A DNA stretch of 20,946 bases, taken from positions 1 to 20,946 of the forward strand of contig JAHFLG010000016.1 of NCBI GenBank assembly GCA_023244975.1. The letters are read 5' to 3'. Source of the DNA: Candidatus Harrisonbacteria bacterium (GTDB lineage: Bacteria > Patescibacteriota > Minisyncoccia > UBA6257 > 1-14-0-10-44-23). Positions 7,487 through 12,334 of the stretch are shown piece after piece. Both the position numbers and the translations under genes were made by a program. How positions within the stretch are numbered: position 1 is the stretch's first letter; each line of letters opens with the position of its first letter. Under the pieces are notes generated by a model that saw only the letters and a list, made by a program, of their open reading frames with translations, had not been told where the DNA came from and made no database searches.

Positions 7487-8047
7487 TTAAATAGATTTGC
7501 GATTAAAAAACCGTTTGAATCCGCCCTTTGGTTTCTTTGGCATTGCTTCAGATGTTTTACTGTCTTCGTTTTTAGCCTCTGGTCGGGTGTGTTCTATGTC
7601 CTTCTTGTCTCCCGGCTTAGCAACCTTTTTCGGCTTTCCGCCGGAGGCGGATCCGCCTTTGGCGGACTTCTTTGGAGCGGCAATAACGAAGCGGCCGGCT
7701 CCTCCCTCGTGGGCATCAGAAAGAATCAAGGTAACGTGAGACATGCGCTTCAAAATCGGAGTGGCGCGACCCTGGCTGCGCGGGAGTGAACGCTTAATTA
7801 CCGGCGCTGGGTCAACCCAGATACGCGCAACTTTTAACTTCTCGCTGCCAATCTGCTGGTTGTTCTTAGCATTAGCGACAGCTGAACGAAGCAACTTTAA
7901 GAGCGCTGCGGAAGCACGCTGCGGGCGGAGGATCAGTTGCGCCTCGGCTTCGGCAACTGACATGCCTTTGATGGTATTAGCAATCAGCCGCACCTTGCGC
8001 GGAGTAATCATCAGATAATTAAGTTCTACTTTTTGTTCAGTGGCCAT
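7487..8047 (-). CDS. rplV: Ribosomal protein L22 (uL22) with a long low-complexity tail
   Basis: L22 lines the exit tunnel through a β-hairpin. The L22 core is residues 1-115 or so: LNYLMITPRKVRLIANTIKG at the start and LPRSQGRATPILKRMSHVTL in the hairpin region. The product is 186 aa against a usual ~110-120. The extra ~70 residues are a lysine/acid-rich, probably disordered tail ending GGFKRFFNRKSI. The tail contains GGSASGG, which is the translation of a 30-nt palindromic insert also found in rplD. It lies 8 bp after rpsS; no SD is seen. Confidence 0.95.
   Translation of the reverse strand: MATEQKVELNYLMITPRKVRLIANTIKGMSVAEAEAQLILRPQRASAALLKLLRSAVANAKNNQQIGSEKLKVARIWVDPAPVIKRSLPRSQGRATPILKRMSHVTLILSDAHEGGAGRFVIAAPKKSAKGGSASGGKPKKVAKPGDKKDIEHTRPEAKNEDSKTSEAMPKKPKGGFKRFFNRKSI
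7637..7666. repeat. 30-nt double-hairpin element inside rplV (copy 1)
   Basis: Two 15-nt hairpins stand head to tail: TCCGCC-GGA-GGCGGA followed by TCCGCC-TTT-GGCGGA. It differs from the rplD copy at only two positions, in the loops. It lies in the low-complexity tail of L22 and is read there as SAKGGSASGG, so the frame stays open. Identity at two unrelated positions points to a dispersed repeat that tolerates insertion in coding sequence. Confidence 0.8.
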
Positions 8048-8055
8048 ATGCTAAT

Positions 8056-8394
8056 TTATTTTTTTGCTGCGGGGGTTGCGACAGCAGCTTTCTTTTGAGC
8101 CTCAGTAGCGGCGGCGGCGGCTTCGAGTTGCTTCTGCATTTTACCTCCATGTTTAACGAACTTACGGGTGAGCGAGAACTCGCCGAGTCGGTGGCCAACC
8201 ATATCTTCTTTAACCAATACTTCCACGTGAGTCTTGCCGTTGTGGACGCCGATAATGAAGCCAACCATTTCCGGAGCGATAACCGAAGCACGCGCCCAGG
8301 TCTTGGTGACAGTTCGGTCGCCAGTCTTAAGCTTACTGATTTTTTTCATCAGCCGCTCGTCTACGTATGGTCCTTTTTTAGCAGATCTACTCAT
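8056..8394 (-). CDS. rpsS: Ribosomal protein S19 (uS19)
   Basis: S19 binds the 16S rRNA head and contacts A-site tRNA. It starts MSRSAKKGPYVDERLMKKIS, with the conserved TWARASVIAPEMVGFIIGVH and MVGHRLGEFSLTRKFVKHGG signature. At 112 aa it is longer than the usual ~92 because of an alanine/lysine-rich C-terminal tail (EAAAAATEAQKKAAV...). It is preceded by heptamer repeats that reach its ATG. Confidence 0.96.
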   Translation of the reverse strand: MSRSAKKGPYVDERLMKKISKLKTGDRTVTKTWARASVIAPEMVGFIIGVHNGKTHVEVLVKEDMVGHRLGEFSLTRKFVKHGGKMQKQLEAAAAATEAQKKAAVATPAAKK

Positions 8395-8429
8395 ATTCTT
8401 GTTTCTATATTCTAATTTCTAGTTTCTAT
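8395..8429 (-). repeat. Five heptamer tandem repeats between rplB and rpsS
   Basis: Reading on the minus strand, the whole gap is ATAGAAA, CTAGAAA, TTAGAAT, ATAGAAA, CAAGAAT and then the rpsS ATG. The TAG of the first unit is the rplB stop codon. The units have a period of exactly 7. The array takes the place where an SD would be expected. Confidence 0.75.
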
Positions 8430-9259
8430 CTTACCTTCGGACGGCGCTTAAGAATAAACTGGGACGACCACTTCTTCGGCTTGCGAGTCTTGTGTCCACC
8501 GGTAACTTTACCCCACATAGTCTTCGGGCGCTTAGTGCCACGCGGCTGAGCTCCTTCACCACCACCGTACGGGTGGTCAACCGGGTTCATAGCTGATCCA
8601 CGGACAGTCGGGCGAATACCGAGCCAGCGGTTACGTCCGGCTTTAGCAATGTTGATCAAGTTGTACTCCGGATTTGAGACTGGTCCGACCGAAGCATACC
8701 CATGAGACGGCACGCGGCGAACTTCTTTAGAACCAAGTTTCAAGTCAGTCATACCAGCAGACGAACCAAGCACTTCAACAAAGCTGCCGGCGCTGCGAGC
8801 TAACTTACCTCCCGAACCTGGGCGAATCTCAACATTGTGAACAAAGAATCCAATCGGGATATTTTTGAGCAGCAGTCGATTACCTGGCTTTAACTCGGCA
8901 TTTTCAGCAGTAACAATCTTGTCGCCTACTTTAAGTCCCTGTGGAGTAACGATATAGCGGCGGTCACCATCGGCATATGAGACCAAAGAGATAAAGGCAC
9001 TGCGGTATGGGTCGTACTCAATCGTTTCGATTTTGCCGATAACACCAATCTTAGTCTGCATAAAGTCGATCTCGCGGAATACTTTTTTCACACCGCTGCC
9101 CTGATGGCGCGTGGTGATAACACCGCGGTTGTTGCGGCCGGAGCGGGTCTTGAGTTTTTTGGTCAGCGCCTTGTGCGGGGTGGTAGCCGTAAGAAGCGTC
9201 TTGTAATCGACGATTATTCGCTGGCGCATTGAGGAACTGGTTGGTTTGTATTGTTTCAT
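8426..9259 (-). CDS. rplB: Ribosomal protein L2 (uL2)
   Basis: L2 lies at the peptidyl-transferase centre and is required for subunit association. The 277-aa length is typical. Markers are KTRSGRNNRGVITTRHQGSG near the N-terminus, the OB-fold and SH3-like domains, and the C-terminal signature RPTVRGSAMNPVDHPYGGGE with the functionally important histidine in NPVDHPHGGG-type loops (here DHPYGGG). The ending KWSSQFILKRRPKVR is standard. It lies 1 bp after rplW. Confidence 0.98.
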   Translation of the reverse strand: MKQYKPTSSSMRQRIIVDYKTLLTATTPHKALTKKLKTRSGRNNRGVITTRHQGSGVKKVFREIDFMQTKIGVIGKIETIEYDPYRSAFISLVSYADGDRRYIVTPQGLKVGDKIVTAENAELKPGNRLLLKNIPIGFFVHNVEIRPGSGGKLARSAGSFVEVLGSSAGMTDLKLGSKEVRRVPSHGYASVGPVSNPEYNLINIAKAGRNRWLGIRPTVRGSAMNPVDHPYGGGEGAQPRGTKRPKTMWGKVTGGHKTRKPKKWSSQFILKRRPKVR

Positions 9260-9260
9260 A

Positions 9261-9539
9261 TTAGGCGCTCATGATTTCGATTTTCTGACCCTCTTTAATA
9301 GTCACAATAGCTTTGCGGTAGCCCGGCTTGGTGCTGAGTGAGCGACCGACGCGGCGCGGCTTGGGAGCGGTATTGATCATCCGGACGGCGGTCACCTTCA
9401 CTTTGTAAACGGCTTCGATAACTTTTTTTACTTCCGGTGCGGTGGCTTCGTTGGCTACCAAAAACACGTACTGGTTAAACACGCCCAGGGCGGTGGCTTT
9501 TTCAGTGATGATTGGATTTTTAACTAGAAGCTTATCCAT
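9261..9539 (-). CDS. rplW: Ribosomal protein L23 (uL23)
   Basis: L23 lies beside the exit tunnel and is the docking site for trigger factor. The 92-aa product has NPIITEKATALGVFNQYVF, APEVKKVIEAVYKVKVTAVR and the basic loop RRVGRSLSTKPGYRKAIVTI. It lies 1 bp after rplD and has no SD. Confidence 0.96.
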   Translation of the reverse strand: MDKLLVKNPIITEKATALGVFNQYVFLVANEATAPEVKKVIEAVYKVKVTAVRMINTAPKPRRVGRSLSTKPGYRKAIVTIKEGQKIEIMSA

Positions 9540-9540
9540 A

Positions 9541-10194
9541 TTATTTGATTTCGCTCAAAGCGGCTTTGTCGATAAGTACATTCTTGTGGGCGAGCAAGTC
9601 GTGAATACTGATAGAGCGGCCTTCAACTGACTGCACCTTCGGGATGTTGCGGGAGGCGCGGGTAATGGTAGCATTTTTCGGAGCGCTGACGAGCAAGGTC
9701 GACGGGACAAACTTTTTTGAGGCATACATCGCCTTGAGTGCTGCAGCAACTTGTTTCGTCTTTAAGTTTTCTCCGCCAGAGGCGGATCCGCCTTCGGCGG
9801 AAAAGGTCATTGATTCAACAAAACGCAGTTCACCTTCGGCCAACTTCTTAGAAAGCACGCTGTGGATAGCGCCGCGCTGCATCTTTTTATTGATCTTTTG
9901 TGAAAAATCGCGGTCTTTGACCGGGCCATGGCTGGCGCCACCGCCTTTCCAAATCGGAGAACGAATCGAGCCGTGACGTGAGCGTCCGGTTCCTTTCTGC
10001 TTCCACGGCTTAATACCTCCACCGCGCACCTCGCCGCGTCCCTTGGCGTGAGCCCATGGGCGGCGCTGGTTTGCTTCAAATGCCAACATTACCTGGTGAA
10101 CCAGGTCGCCGTTCCAGGCGCGGGCAAAAATTGCGTCGCTGACTTCAACGCTGCCGGCTTTTTCTCCCTTCCAATTATATAAATCGGCCTTCAT
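9541..10194 (-). CDS. rplD: Ribosomal protein L4 (uL4) with a repeat insertion
   Basis: L4 binds 23S rRNA and in E. coli represses the S10 operon. The 217-aa product has the tunnel loop RRPWAHAKGRGEVRGGGIKPWKQKGTGRSRHGSIRSPIWKGGG (written here only as landmarks: KGRGEVRGGG and GTGRSRHGSIRSPIWKGGG) and the C-terminal VEGRSISIHDLLAHKNVLID. Between FVESMTF and LKTKQVAAALKAMY, the segment SAEGGSASGGEN is the translation of a 30-nt palindromic element. Removing it restores a normal L4 alignment length there, so the insertion is in a surface loop and is tolerated. Confidence 0.96.
   Translation of the reverse strand: MKADLYNWKGEKAGSVEVSDAIFARAWNGDLVHQVMLAFEANQRRPWAHAKGRGEVRGGGIKPWKQKGTGRSRHGSIRSPIWKGGGASHGPVKDRDFSQKINKKMQRGAIHSVLSKKLAEGELRFVESMTFSAEGGSASGGENLKTKQVAAALKAMYASKKFVPSTLLVSAPKNATITRASRNIPKVQSVEGRSISIHDLLAHKNVLIDKAALSEIK
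9772..9801. repeat. 30-nt double-hairpin element inside rplD (copy 2)
   Basis: TCCGCC-AGA-GGCGGA followed by TCCGCC-TTC-GGCGGA. It matches the rplV copy at 28 of 30 positions and is in the same orientation and reading frame (GGSASGG in the protein). The centre, GGCGGATCCGCC, is itself a perfect palindrome. Confidence 0.8.
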
Positions 10195-10196
10195 AC

Positions 10197-10622
10197 TTAC
10201 TTATTCAAATAAATTTCCATTGTGCGTCCGACCGGCCCTGGCACGCCGCCGCCCAGCATCACAATCTTTTTTTCAGCATCTATGTCAACGAGCTTGATAT
10301 TCTTGTAGGTGATGCGCTCCATACCGAGGTGGCCGGCCATGTGACGTCCTGGAAGCACGCGCTGTGGAGTGGTGTTACCGATAGAACCTGGGGCGCGGTG
10401 ACGGTTCTTCTGACCGTGGGTTGCCGGACCTCCTTTAAAGTTCCAACGCTTCACACCTCCGGCAAAGCCCTTTCCTTTTGAAATACCACTGATCTTAACG
10501 GTTTCACCAACTTTAAGAGCAGAAATATCGGCCTTGTCAGAAAACTTAACAGGCGTGACGCCATATGCGCGTCCGTCCTTGTACATACTCGTCATTTTCA
10601 TTTTCTCGCCACTCAACTTCAT
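10197..10622 (-). CDS. rplC: Ribosomal protein L3 (uL3), unusually short
   Basis: L3 is one of two proteins that start 50S assembly. The start at 10622 is chosen because MKLSGEKMKMTSMYKDGR aligns with the usual MKxILGKKxGMTQxFxEDG; an in-frame extension upstream crosses the promoter and is not L3-like. The product is 141 aa against a usual ~205. The N-terminal strand and the C-terminal two-thirds are present (KISGISKGKGFAGGVKRWNF, GGPATHGQKNRHRAPGSIG, RVLPGRHMAGHLG, GVPGPVGRTMEIYL). The part that would lie between GVTPVKF and ALKVGETV, about 60 residues of the β-barrel, is missing without any frameshift. Confidence 0.94.
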   Translation of the reverse strand: MKLSGEKMKMTSMYKDGRAYGVTPVKFSDKADISALKVGETVKISGISKGKGFAGGVKRWNFKGGPATHGQKNRHRAPGSIGNTTPQRVLPGRHMAGHLGMERITYKNIKLVDIDAEKKIVMLGGGVPGPVGRTMEIYLNK

Positions 10623-10632
10623 ATAAGGTGCT

Positions 10633-10661
10633 AGTATATCGCAGCCTCTTTCATTTGTCCA
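10633..10661 (-). promoter_or_regulatory. Promoter of the rplC-secY operon
   Basis: On the minus strand TGGACA (10661-10656), a 17-bp spacer and TATACT (10638-10633) give a near-consensus σ70-type promoter. The predicted start, about 10626, is only a few bases from the rplC ATG at 10622, so the mRNA would be nearly leaderless. With the terminator after rpsJ, this shows that the rplC cluster is transcribed independently of rpsJ. Confidence 0.7.
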
Positions 10662-10678
10662 GTCCTCAATCGGCGAAG

Positions 10679-10704
10679 TGCTTTGACATGTCAAAGCAGC
10701 GTGG
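10679..10704. repeat. Palindromic operator-like repeat, left copy
   Basis: TGCTTTGACATGTCAAAGCA (10679-10698) is a perfect 20-bp palindrome. With the following GCGTGG it makes a 26-bp sequence repeated exactly at 11158-11183. It overlaps the TTGACA -35 box of the TrpR-like gene, which is the place for a repressor operator. It also lies about 20 bp upstream of the divergent rplC -35 box. Confidence 0.7.
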
Positions 10705-10710
10705 TATAGT
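10683..10710 (+). promoter_or_regulatory. Promoter of the TrpR-like gene
   Basis: TTGACA (10683-10688), a 16-bp spacer and TATAGT (10705-10710). The ATG at 10717 is 6 bp beyond the -10 box, so transcription would start at or near the start codon and the mRNA is probably leaderless; no SD is present. The -35 box is inside the palindrome, consistent with autoregulation. Confidence 0.7.
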
Positions 10711-10716
10711 CTAGCT

Positions 10717-11136
10717 ATGGACATGATTAATAATTTACCGCTCGTGACCGACTTCCCTTCTCGCAGGCATTGGGAGGCGGCGGTATGGGAAATTTTATTG
10801 GAGCGGCTCACTACAGTCACGTCAGCTCCAGAACTCAAAAAAATCTTAGATTTTTTGCTCAGCCCGCACGAGCGGCACAACATGGTATTTCGCGCTCTGA
10901 CAGCCAGCCGGGTTAAGTCAGGAATTGGTTTCCGGGAAATAGGCCGTGAACTATGGCTTTCTTCAGACACAATAAGCGCCATCAAAAAAAGCTTTCTTGA
11001 AAGCGAGTACAAAAGTTCCCGCTCGCGGGGACATAGTAAGCGCGCCTATACCATAGATACTCGACCGCCCAAAAAGAAGATGTCCACAAGGATGTTTACA
11101 GGTGCTTACACTACTGCTTCTAAAAAAAACCACTAG
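10717..11136 (+). CDS. TrpR/YerC-family DNA-binding regulator
   Basis: The 139-aa protein is probably a transcriptional repressor. Residues 17-95 match the Trp-repressor-like fold: HWEAAVWEILLERLTTVTSA, then FLLSPHERHNMVFRALTASR, then a helix-turn-helix at about 68-94 (GIGFREIGRELWLSSDTISA and IKKSF). The order resembles the YerC/YecD group (LTPxER...R...xxGxSYREIAxxLxxSxATISRVKR) rather than E. coli TrpR itself. The tail from residue 98 is basic and unstructured (RPPKKKMSTRMFTGAYT). The ligand is unknown; a tryptophan-binding role should not be assumed. It is the only gene in the window clearly on the plus strand, diverges from rplC, and is flanked by 26-bp repeats, one over its -35 box. Confidence 0.82.
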   Translation: MDMINNLPLVTDFPSRRHWEAAVWEILLERLTTVTSAPELKKILDFLLSPHERHNMVFRALTASRVKSGIGFREIGRELWLSSDTISAIKKSFLESEYKSSRSRGHSKRAYTIDTRPPKKKMSTRMFTGAYTTASKKNH

Positions 11137-11153
11137 TAAGCCTAGCTCCTATT

Positions 11154-11183
11154 ACGCTGCTTTGACATGTCAAAGCAGCGTGG
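11154..11183. repeat. Palindromic repeat, right copy
   Basis: A perfect 28-bp palindrome spans 11154-11181, containing the same TGCTTTGACATGTCAAAGCA core; positions 11158-11183 equal 10679-10704 exactly. It lies 17 bp after the stop of the TrpR-like gene. TTGACA is present but no convincing -10 follows on either strand, and no T tract follows, so neither a promoter nor an intrinsic terminator is clear. It may be a second operator, or one of two boundary repeats of the regulator gene. Confidence 0.65.
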
Positions 11184-11204
11184 AGTGATCCTAAAAAAAT
11201 AGTA

Positions 11205-11263
11205 TTAAAAAGTAAAGAGCCGCCTGACGTCGACTCCTTACTTGAGTCTCTGTCGGGCGGCTC
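11205..11263 (-). terminator. Intrinsic terminator of module C
   Basis: On the minus strand GAGCCGCC (11263-11256) pairs with GGCGGCTC (11224-11217), extended by GAC/GTC and an inner GACTC/GAGTC stem, followed by TTTACTTTTTAAT. The 3' arm contains GTCAGGC, complementary to the loop of the preceding hairpin at 11271-11305. It ends the 67-aa gene transcript and faces the TrpR-like gene convergently. Confidence 0.75.
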
Positions 11264-11270
11264 GGGCTGT

Positions 11271-11305
11271 CGTGGGAATGAATGCGACTGTCAGGCATTC
11301 CCACG
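11271..11305 (-). other. Module C 3'UTR hairpin with GCCTGAC at the loop
   Basis: Perfect 10-bp stem, CGTGGGAATG at 11271-11280 with CATTCCCACG at 11296-11305, and a 15-nt loop. On the transcribed minus strand the loop begins CCUGACA; together with the closing G it is complementary over 7 nt to the 3' arm of the terminator downstream. Modules A and B have the same arrangement. Confidence 0.65.
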
Positions 11306-11317
11306 ATTGGTAGATGT

Positions 11318-11521
11318 TCACCGCCGTCGGCGTCGGCGAGAAGACCTGACGGAGGATCGAATGTGCTCGATGAGCAGTCGCAGAGCACCGAAGGCGAACT
11401 CTCTCCAGTTCTTCGCGCAGTGAGAGCACTGCGCGAAGTGCCCCTCGAACTTCGCGAACGTCTCGAACTTCAACACGGCTTGCTCCAGCGGCAAGTGACA
11501 CGGCTTGCTCTTGCGGGCCAT
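11318..11521 (-). CDS. Module C: 67-aa protein with HX3CX2C zinc-binding motif
   Basis: Small basic protein starting MARKSKPCHLPLEQAVLKFE. The signature is C8-H9 followed by H28-x3-C32-x2-C35 (GHFAQCSHCAKNW), the HX3CX2C pattern of zinc-binding anti-sigma (ZAS / zf-HC2) domains with an upstream Cys/His ligand. The end is arginine-rich (RSSRRRRRR). There is no membrane segment and no sigma factor nearby, so an anti-sigma role is only a suggestion. The start at 11521 is set by a strong SD, GGAGG, six bases upstream; an extension from a GTG at 11545 is less likely. It has its own promoter and terminator. Composition is more GC-rich than the ribosomal genes. Confidence 0.7.
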   Translation of the reverse strand: MARKSKPCHLPLEQAVLKFETFAKFEGHFAQCSHCAKNWREFAFGALRLLIEHIRSSVRSSRRRRRR

Positions 11522-11570
11522 GGGACACCTCCCCTTCCGGCACACTTAAGTGCCTGCGTGACTGGGATAT

Positions 11571-11599
11571 TTTATAACACACTTATTATATTAAATCAA
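11571..11599 (-). promoter_or_regulatory. Promoter of module C
   Basis: Minus strand: TTGATT (11599-11594), 17-bp spacer, TATAAA (11576-11571). The leader of about 45 nt contains a small hairpin GGCAC-TTAAGT-GTGCC (11554-11539) and then the SD. A perfect 18-bp palindrome lies 3 bp upstream of the -35 box. Confidence 0.65.
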
Positions 11600-11602
11600 T
11601 TA

Positions 11603-11620
11603 CCATGTACTAGTACATGG
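11603..11620. promoter_or_regulatory. Operator-like palindrome upstream of module C
   Basis: CCATGTACTAGTACATGG is a perfect 18-bp palindrome placed directly behind the module C -35 box, a typical position for an activator or repressor. It shares TGTACTAGT with the E. coli TrpR operator consensus (TGTACTAGTTAACTAGTAC), and a TrpR-family gene lies 0.5 kb away, but it is unlike the palindrome over that gene's own promoter. Confidence 0.5.
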
Positions 11621-11642
11621 ATACAGGAGTTCGCTCAGATTC

Positions 11643-11692
11643 AAATAAAAATGAACAACCGCCTGACCTGCGGTTATTCAAGTCGGCGGTTG
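11643..11692 (-). terminator. Intrinsic terminator of module B
   Basis: Minus strand: CAACCGCC (11692-11685) pairs with GGCGGTTG (11663-11656), extended by GAC/GTC, then TTCATTTTTATTTG. Alternatively AACCGC-AGGTCAG-GCGGTT (11675-11657) can fold with AGGUCAG in its loop. The 3' arm carries GGTCAGGC, complementary over 8 nt to the hairpin upstream at 11710-11735. Confidence 0.7.
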
Positions 11693-11709
11693 GGGGCGCG
11701 GTGGAGGGT

Positions 11710-11735
11710 GGGCGCAACAAGCTGGTCAGGCGCCC
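11710..11735 (-). other. Module B 3'UTR hairpin with CTGACC loop
   Basis: GGGCGC (11710-11715) pairs with GCGCCC (11730-11735) around a 14-nt loop. On the minus strand the loop begins CUGACC; with the last two stem bases GC it matches the terminator's GGTCAGGC. It lies 7 bp after the stop of the 72-aa gene. Confidence 0.6.
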
Positions 11736-11742
11736 TAGTCCC

Positions 11743-11961
11743 CTAGTGGAGGCCGCGATCGCGCAGACGGCGCTTCCGGAACACCTTGAAGCGCTCGCCA
11801 ACCGTATCGGACGCCTTCGCCAAGCGCGCGATGCAGTCACCGCACCCAGCGATGTGCTCGCGAATCTCCTCCTTCGCCGAGCTCGACGTCTTCTTGTCGA
11901 AGAGACGCCGAAGGCTCGGACATTTCCTCTTCTTCGGGGCGGCGATGTGGGTCGTCGTCAT
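11743..11961 (-). CDS. Module B: 72-aa protein with HX3CX2C zinc-binding motif
   Basis: Small basic protein starting MTTTHIAAPKKRKCPSLRRL. C14 is followed by H36-x3-C40-x2-C43 (REHIAGCGDCIARLAKA). This is the ZAS/zf-HC2 zinc pattern, and the spacing is close to that of the soluble anti-sigma factor RsrA (C11, H37, C41, C44, from memory). The tail is basic (FRKRRLRDRG). There is no membrane segment and no partner sigma gene nearby. The start is fixed by a consensus SD, AGGAGG, four bases before the ATG. It is probably related in fold to the 67-aa protein of module C, although sequence identity outside the motif is low. Function unknown; a DNA-, RNA- or protein-binding zinc protein is possible. 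Confidence 0.7.
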   Translation of the reverse strand: MTTTHIAAPKKRKCPSLRRLFDKKTSSSAKEEIREHIAGCGDCIARLAKASDTVGERFKVFRKRRLRDRGLH

Positions 11962-11990
11962 TGCTCCTCCTAGGACGGATGGAATTCTCC

Positions 11991-12025
11991 GATCTGAATT
12001 GCGGTGCCGGTTCCGCCCTCAGATC
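11991..12025 (-). other. Leader hairpin of module B
   Basis: GATCTGA (11991-11997) pairs with TCAGATC (12019-12025), with an inner GCGG/CCGC stem. It lies in the 5' leader between the module A terminator and the SD of the 72-aa gene. No convincing promoter is visible for module B; TATGAT and TACACT hexamers occur at about 12035-12045 but without a -35 box. Module B may depend on readthrough from module A or use a weak promoter. Confidence 0.45.
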
Positions 12026-12045
12026 TTCTAATTTGAGTGTATCAT

Positions 12046-12106
12046 AAAAAAACAAATGAGCCGTCCTGACACGTCTCAGATGTTTGAGTCCGGTCAGAAA
12101 CGGCTC
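12046..12106 (-). terminator. Intrinsic terminator of module A
   Basis: Minus strand: GAGCCGT (12106-12100) pairs with ACGGCTC (12064-12058), extended by CTGAC/GTCAG and an inner CTCA/TGAG stem, followed by ATTTGTTTTTTT. It resembles the module C terminator in sequence (GAGCCG, GACTCAA and GTCAGG in the same order), which suggests common descent. Confidence 0.75.
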
Positions 12107-12134
12107 GTGCGACCCCGAGGGGTCTATGTATGCT

Positions 12135-12161
12135 GCTTCGGGTTGTCAGGCATCCCGAAGC
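12135..12161 (-). other. Module A 3'UTR hairpin with GCCTGACA loop
   Basis: GCTTCGGG (12135-12142) pairs with CCCGAAGC (12154-12161); the loop on the minus strand is AUGCCUGACAA. CCUGACA is complementary over 7 nt to UGUCAGG in the terminator 3' arm. A further small hairpin (GACCCCTCGGGGTC, 12124-12111) lies between the two. Confidence 0.65.
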
Positions 12162-12169
12162 GAAGGAGA

Positions 12170-12331
12170 TCAGATGCCCCAGTAGGGATCCTTGGGCGGC
12201 CGCGGCTTGGGAGTTGTCGCGGAGTCTGACTGAGGCTTCTTCTGGCACTTGTAACAGAGCTTGCTCGGTAAAGACCGAGGTATGCTTCTGTTGCATTCCG
12301 CACACAGCTTCGTCGGCCTGTGCTTGCTCAT
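12170..12331 (-). CDS. Module A: 53-aa zinc-ribbon-like protein
   Basis: Short protein starting MSKHRPTKLCAECNRSIPRS, with C10-x2-C13 and C26-x2-C29 (LCYKCQKK), a four-cysteine zinc-ribbon pattern. It then has a proline-rich tail (TTPKPRPPKDPYWGI). The start is supported by GGAGGTG six bases upstream; the SD overlaps the end of the preceding ORF, whose TAG is 3 bp before this ATG, so the two are translationally close. A longer ORF in another frame covers the region but has no SD and no recognisable motif. Two CxxC pairs in 53 codons plus the SD make chance unlikely. Function unknown; nucleic-acid binding is the usual role for such ribbons. Confidence 0.68.
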   Translation of the reverse strand: MSKHRPTKLCAECNRSIPRSLPSKLCYKCQKKPQSDSATTPKPRPPKDPYWGI

Positions 12332-12334
12332 GAT

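Noticed and set aside
8395..8429. The rplB-rpsS heptamers, and the cobO heptamers, as a CRISPR array
   Set aside because: Units are 7 bp and contiguous, with no spacers.
10623..11012. Long N-terminal extension of rplC (271 codons)
   Set aside because: It would cover the rplC promoter and be antisense to the TrpR-like gene; L3 homology begins exactly at 10622.
11154..11181. 28-bp palindrome as the terminator of the TrpR-like gene
   Set aside because: No T tract follows on either strand, and the same core lies over the upstream promoter, so an operator or boundary repeat fits better. Not excluded.
11282..11973. Plus-strand ORFs of 154 and 118 codons over modules B and C
   Set aside because: Antisense to the SD-led HX3CX2C genes, without SD or motif; they cross terminators of the opposite strand.
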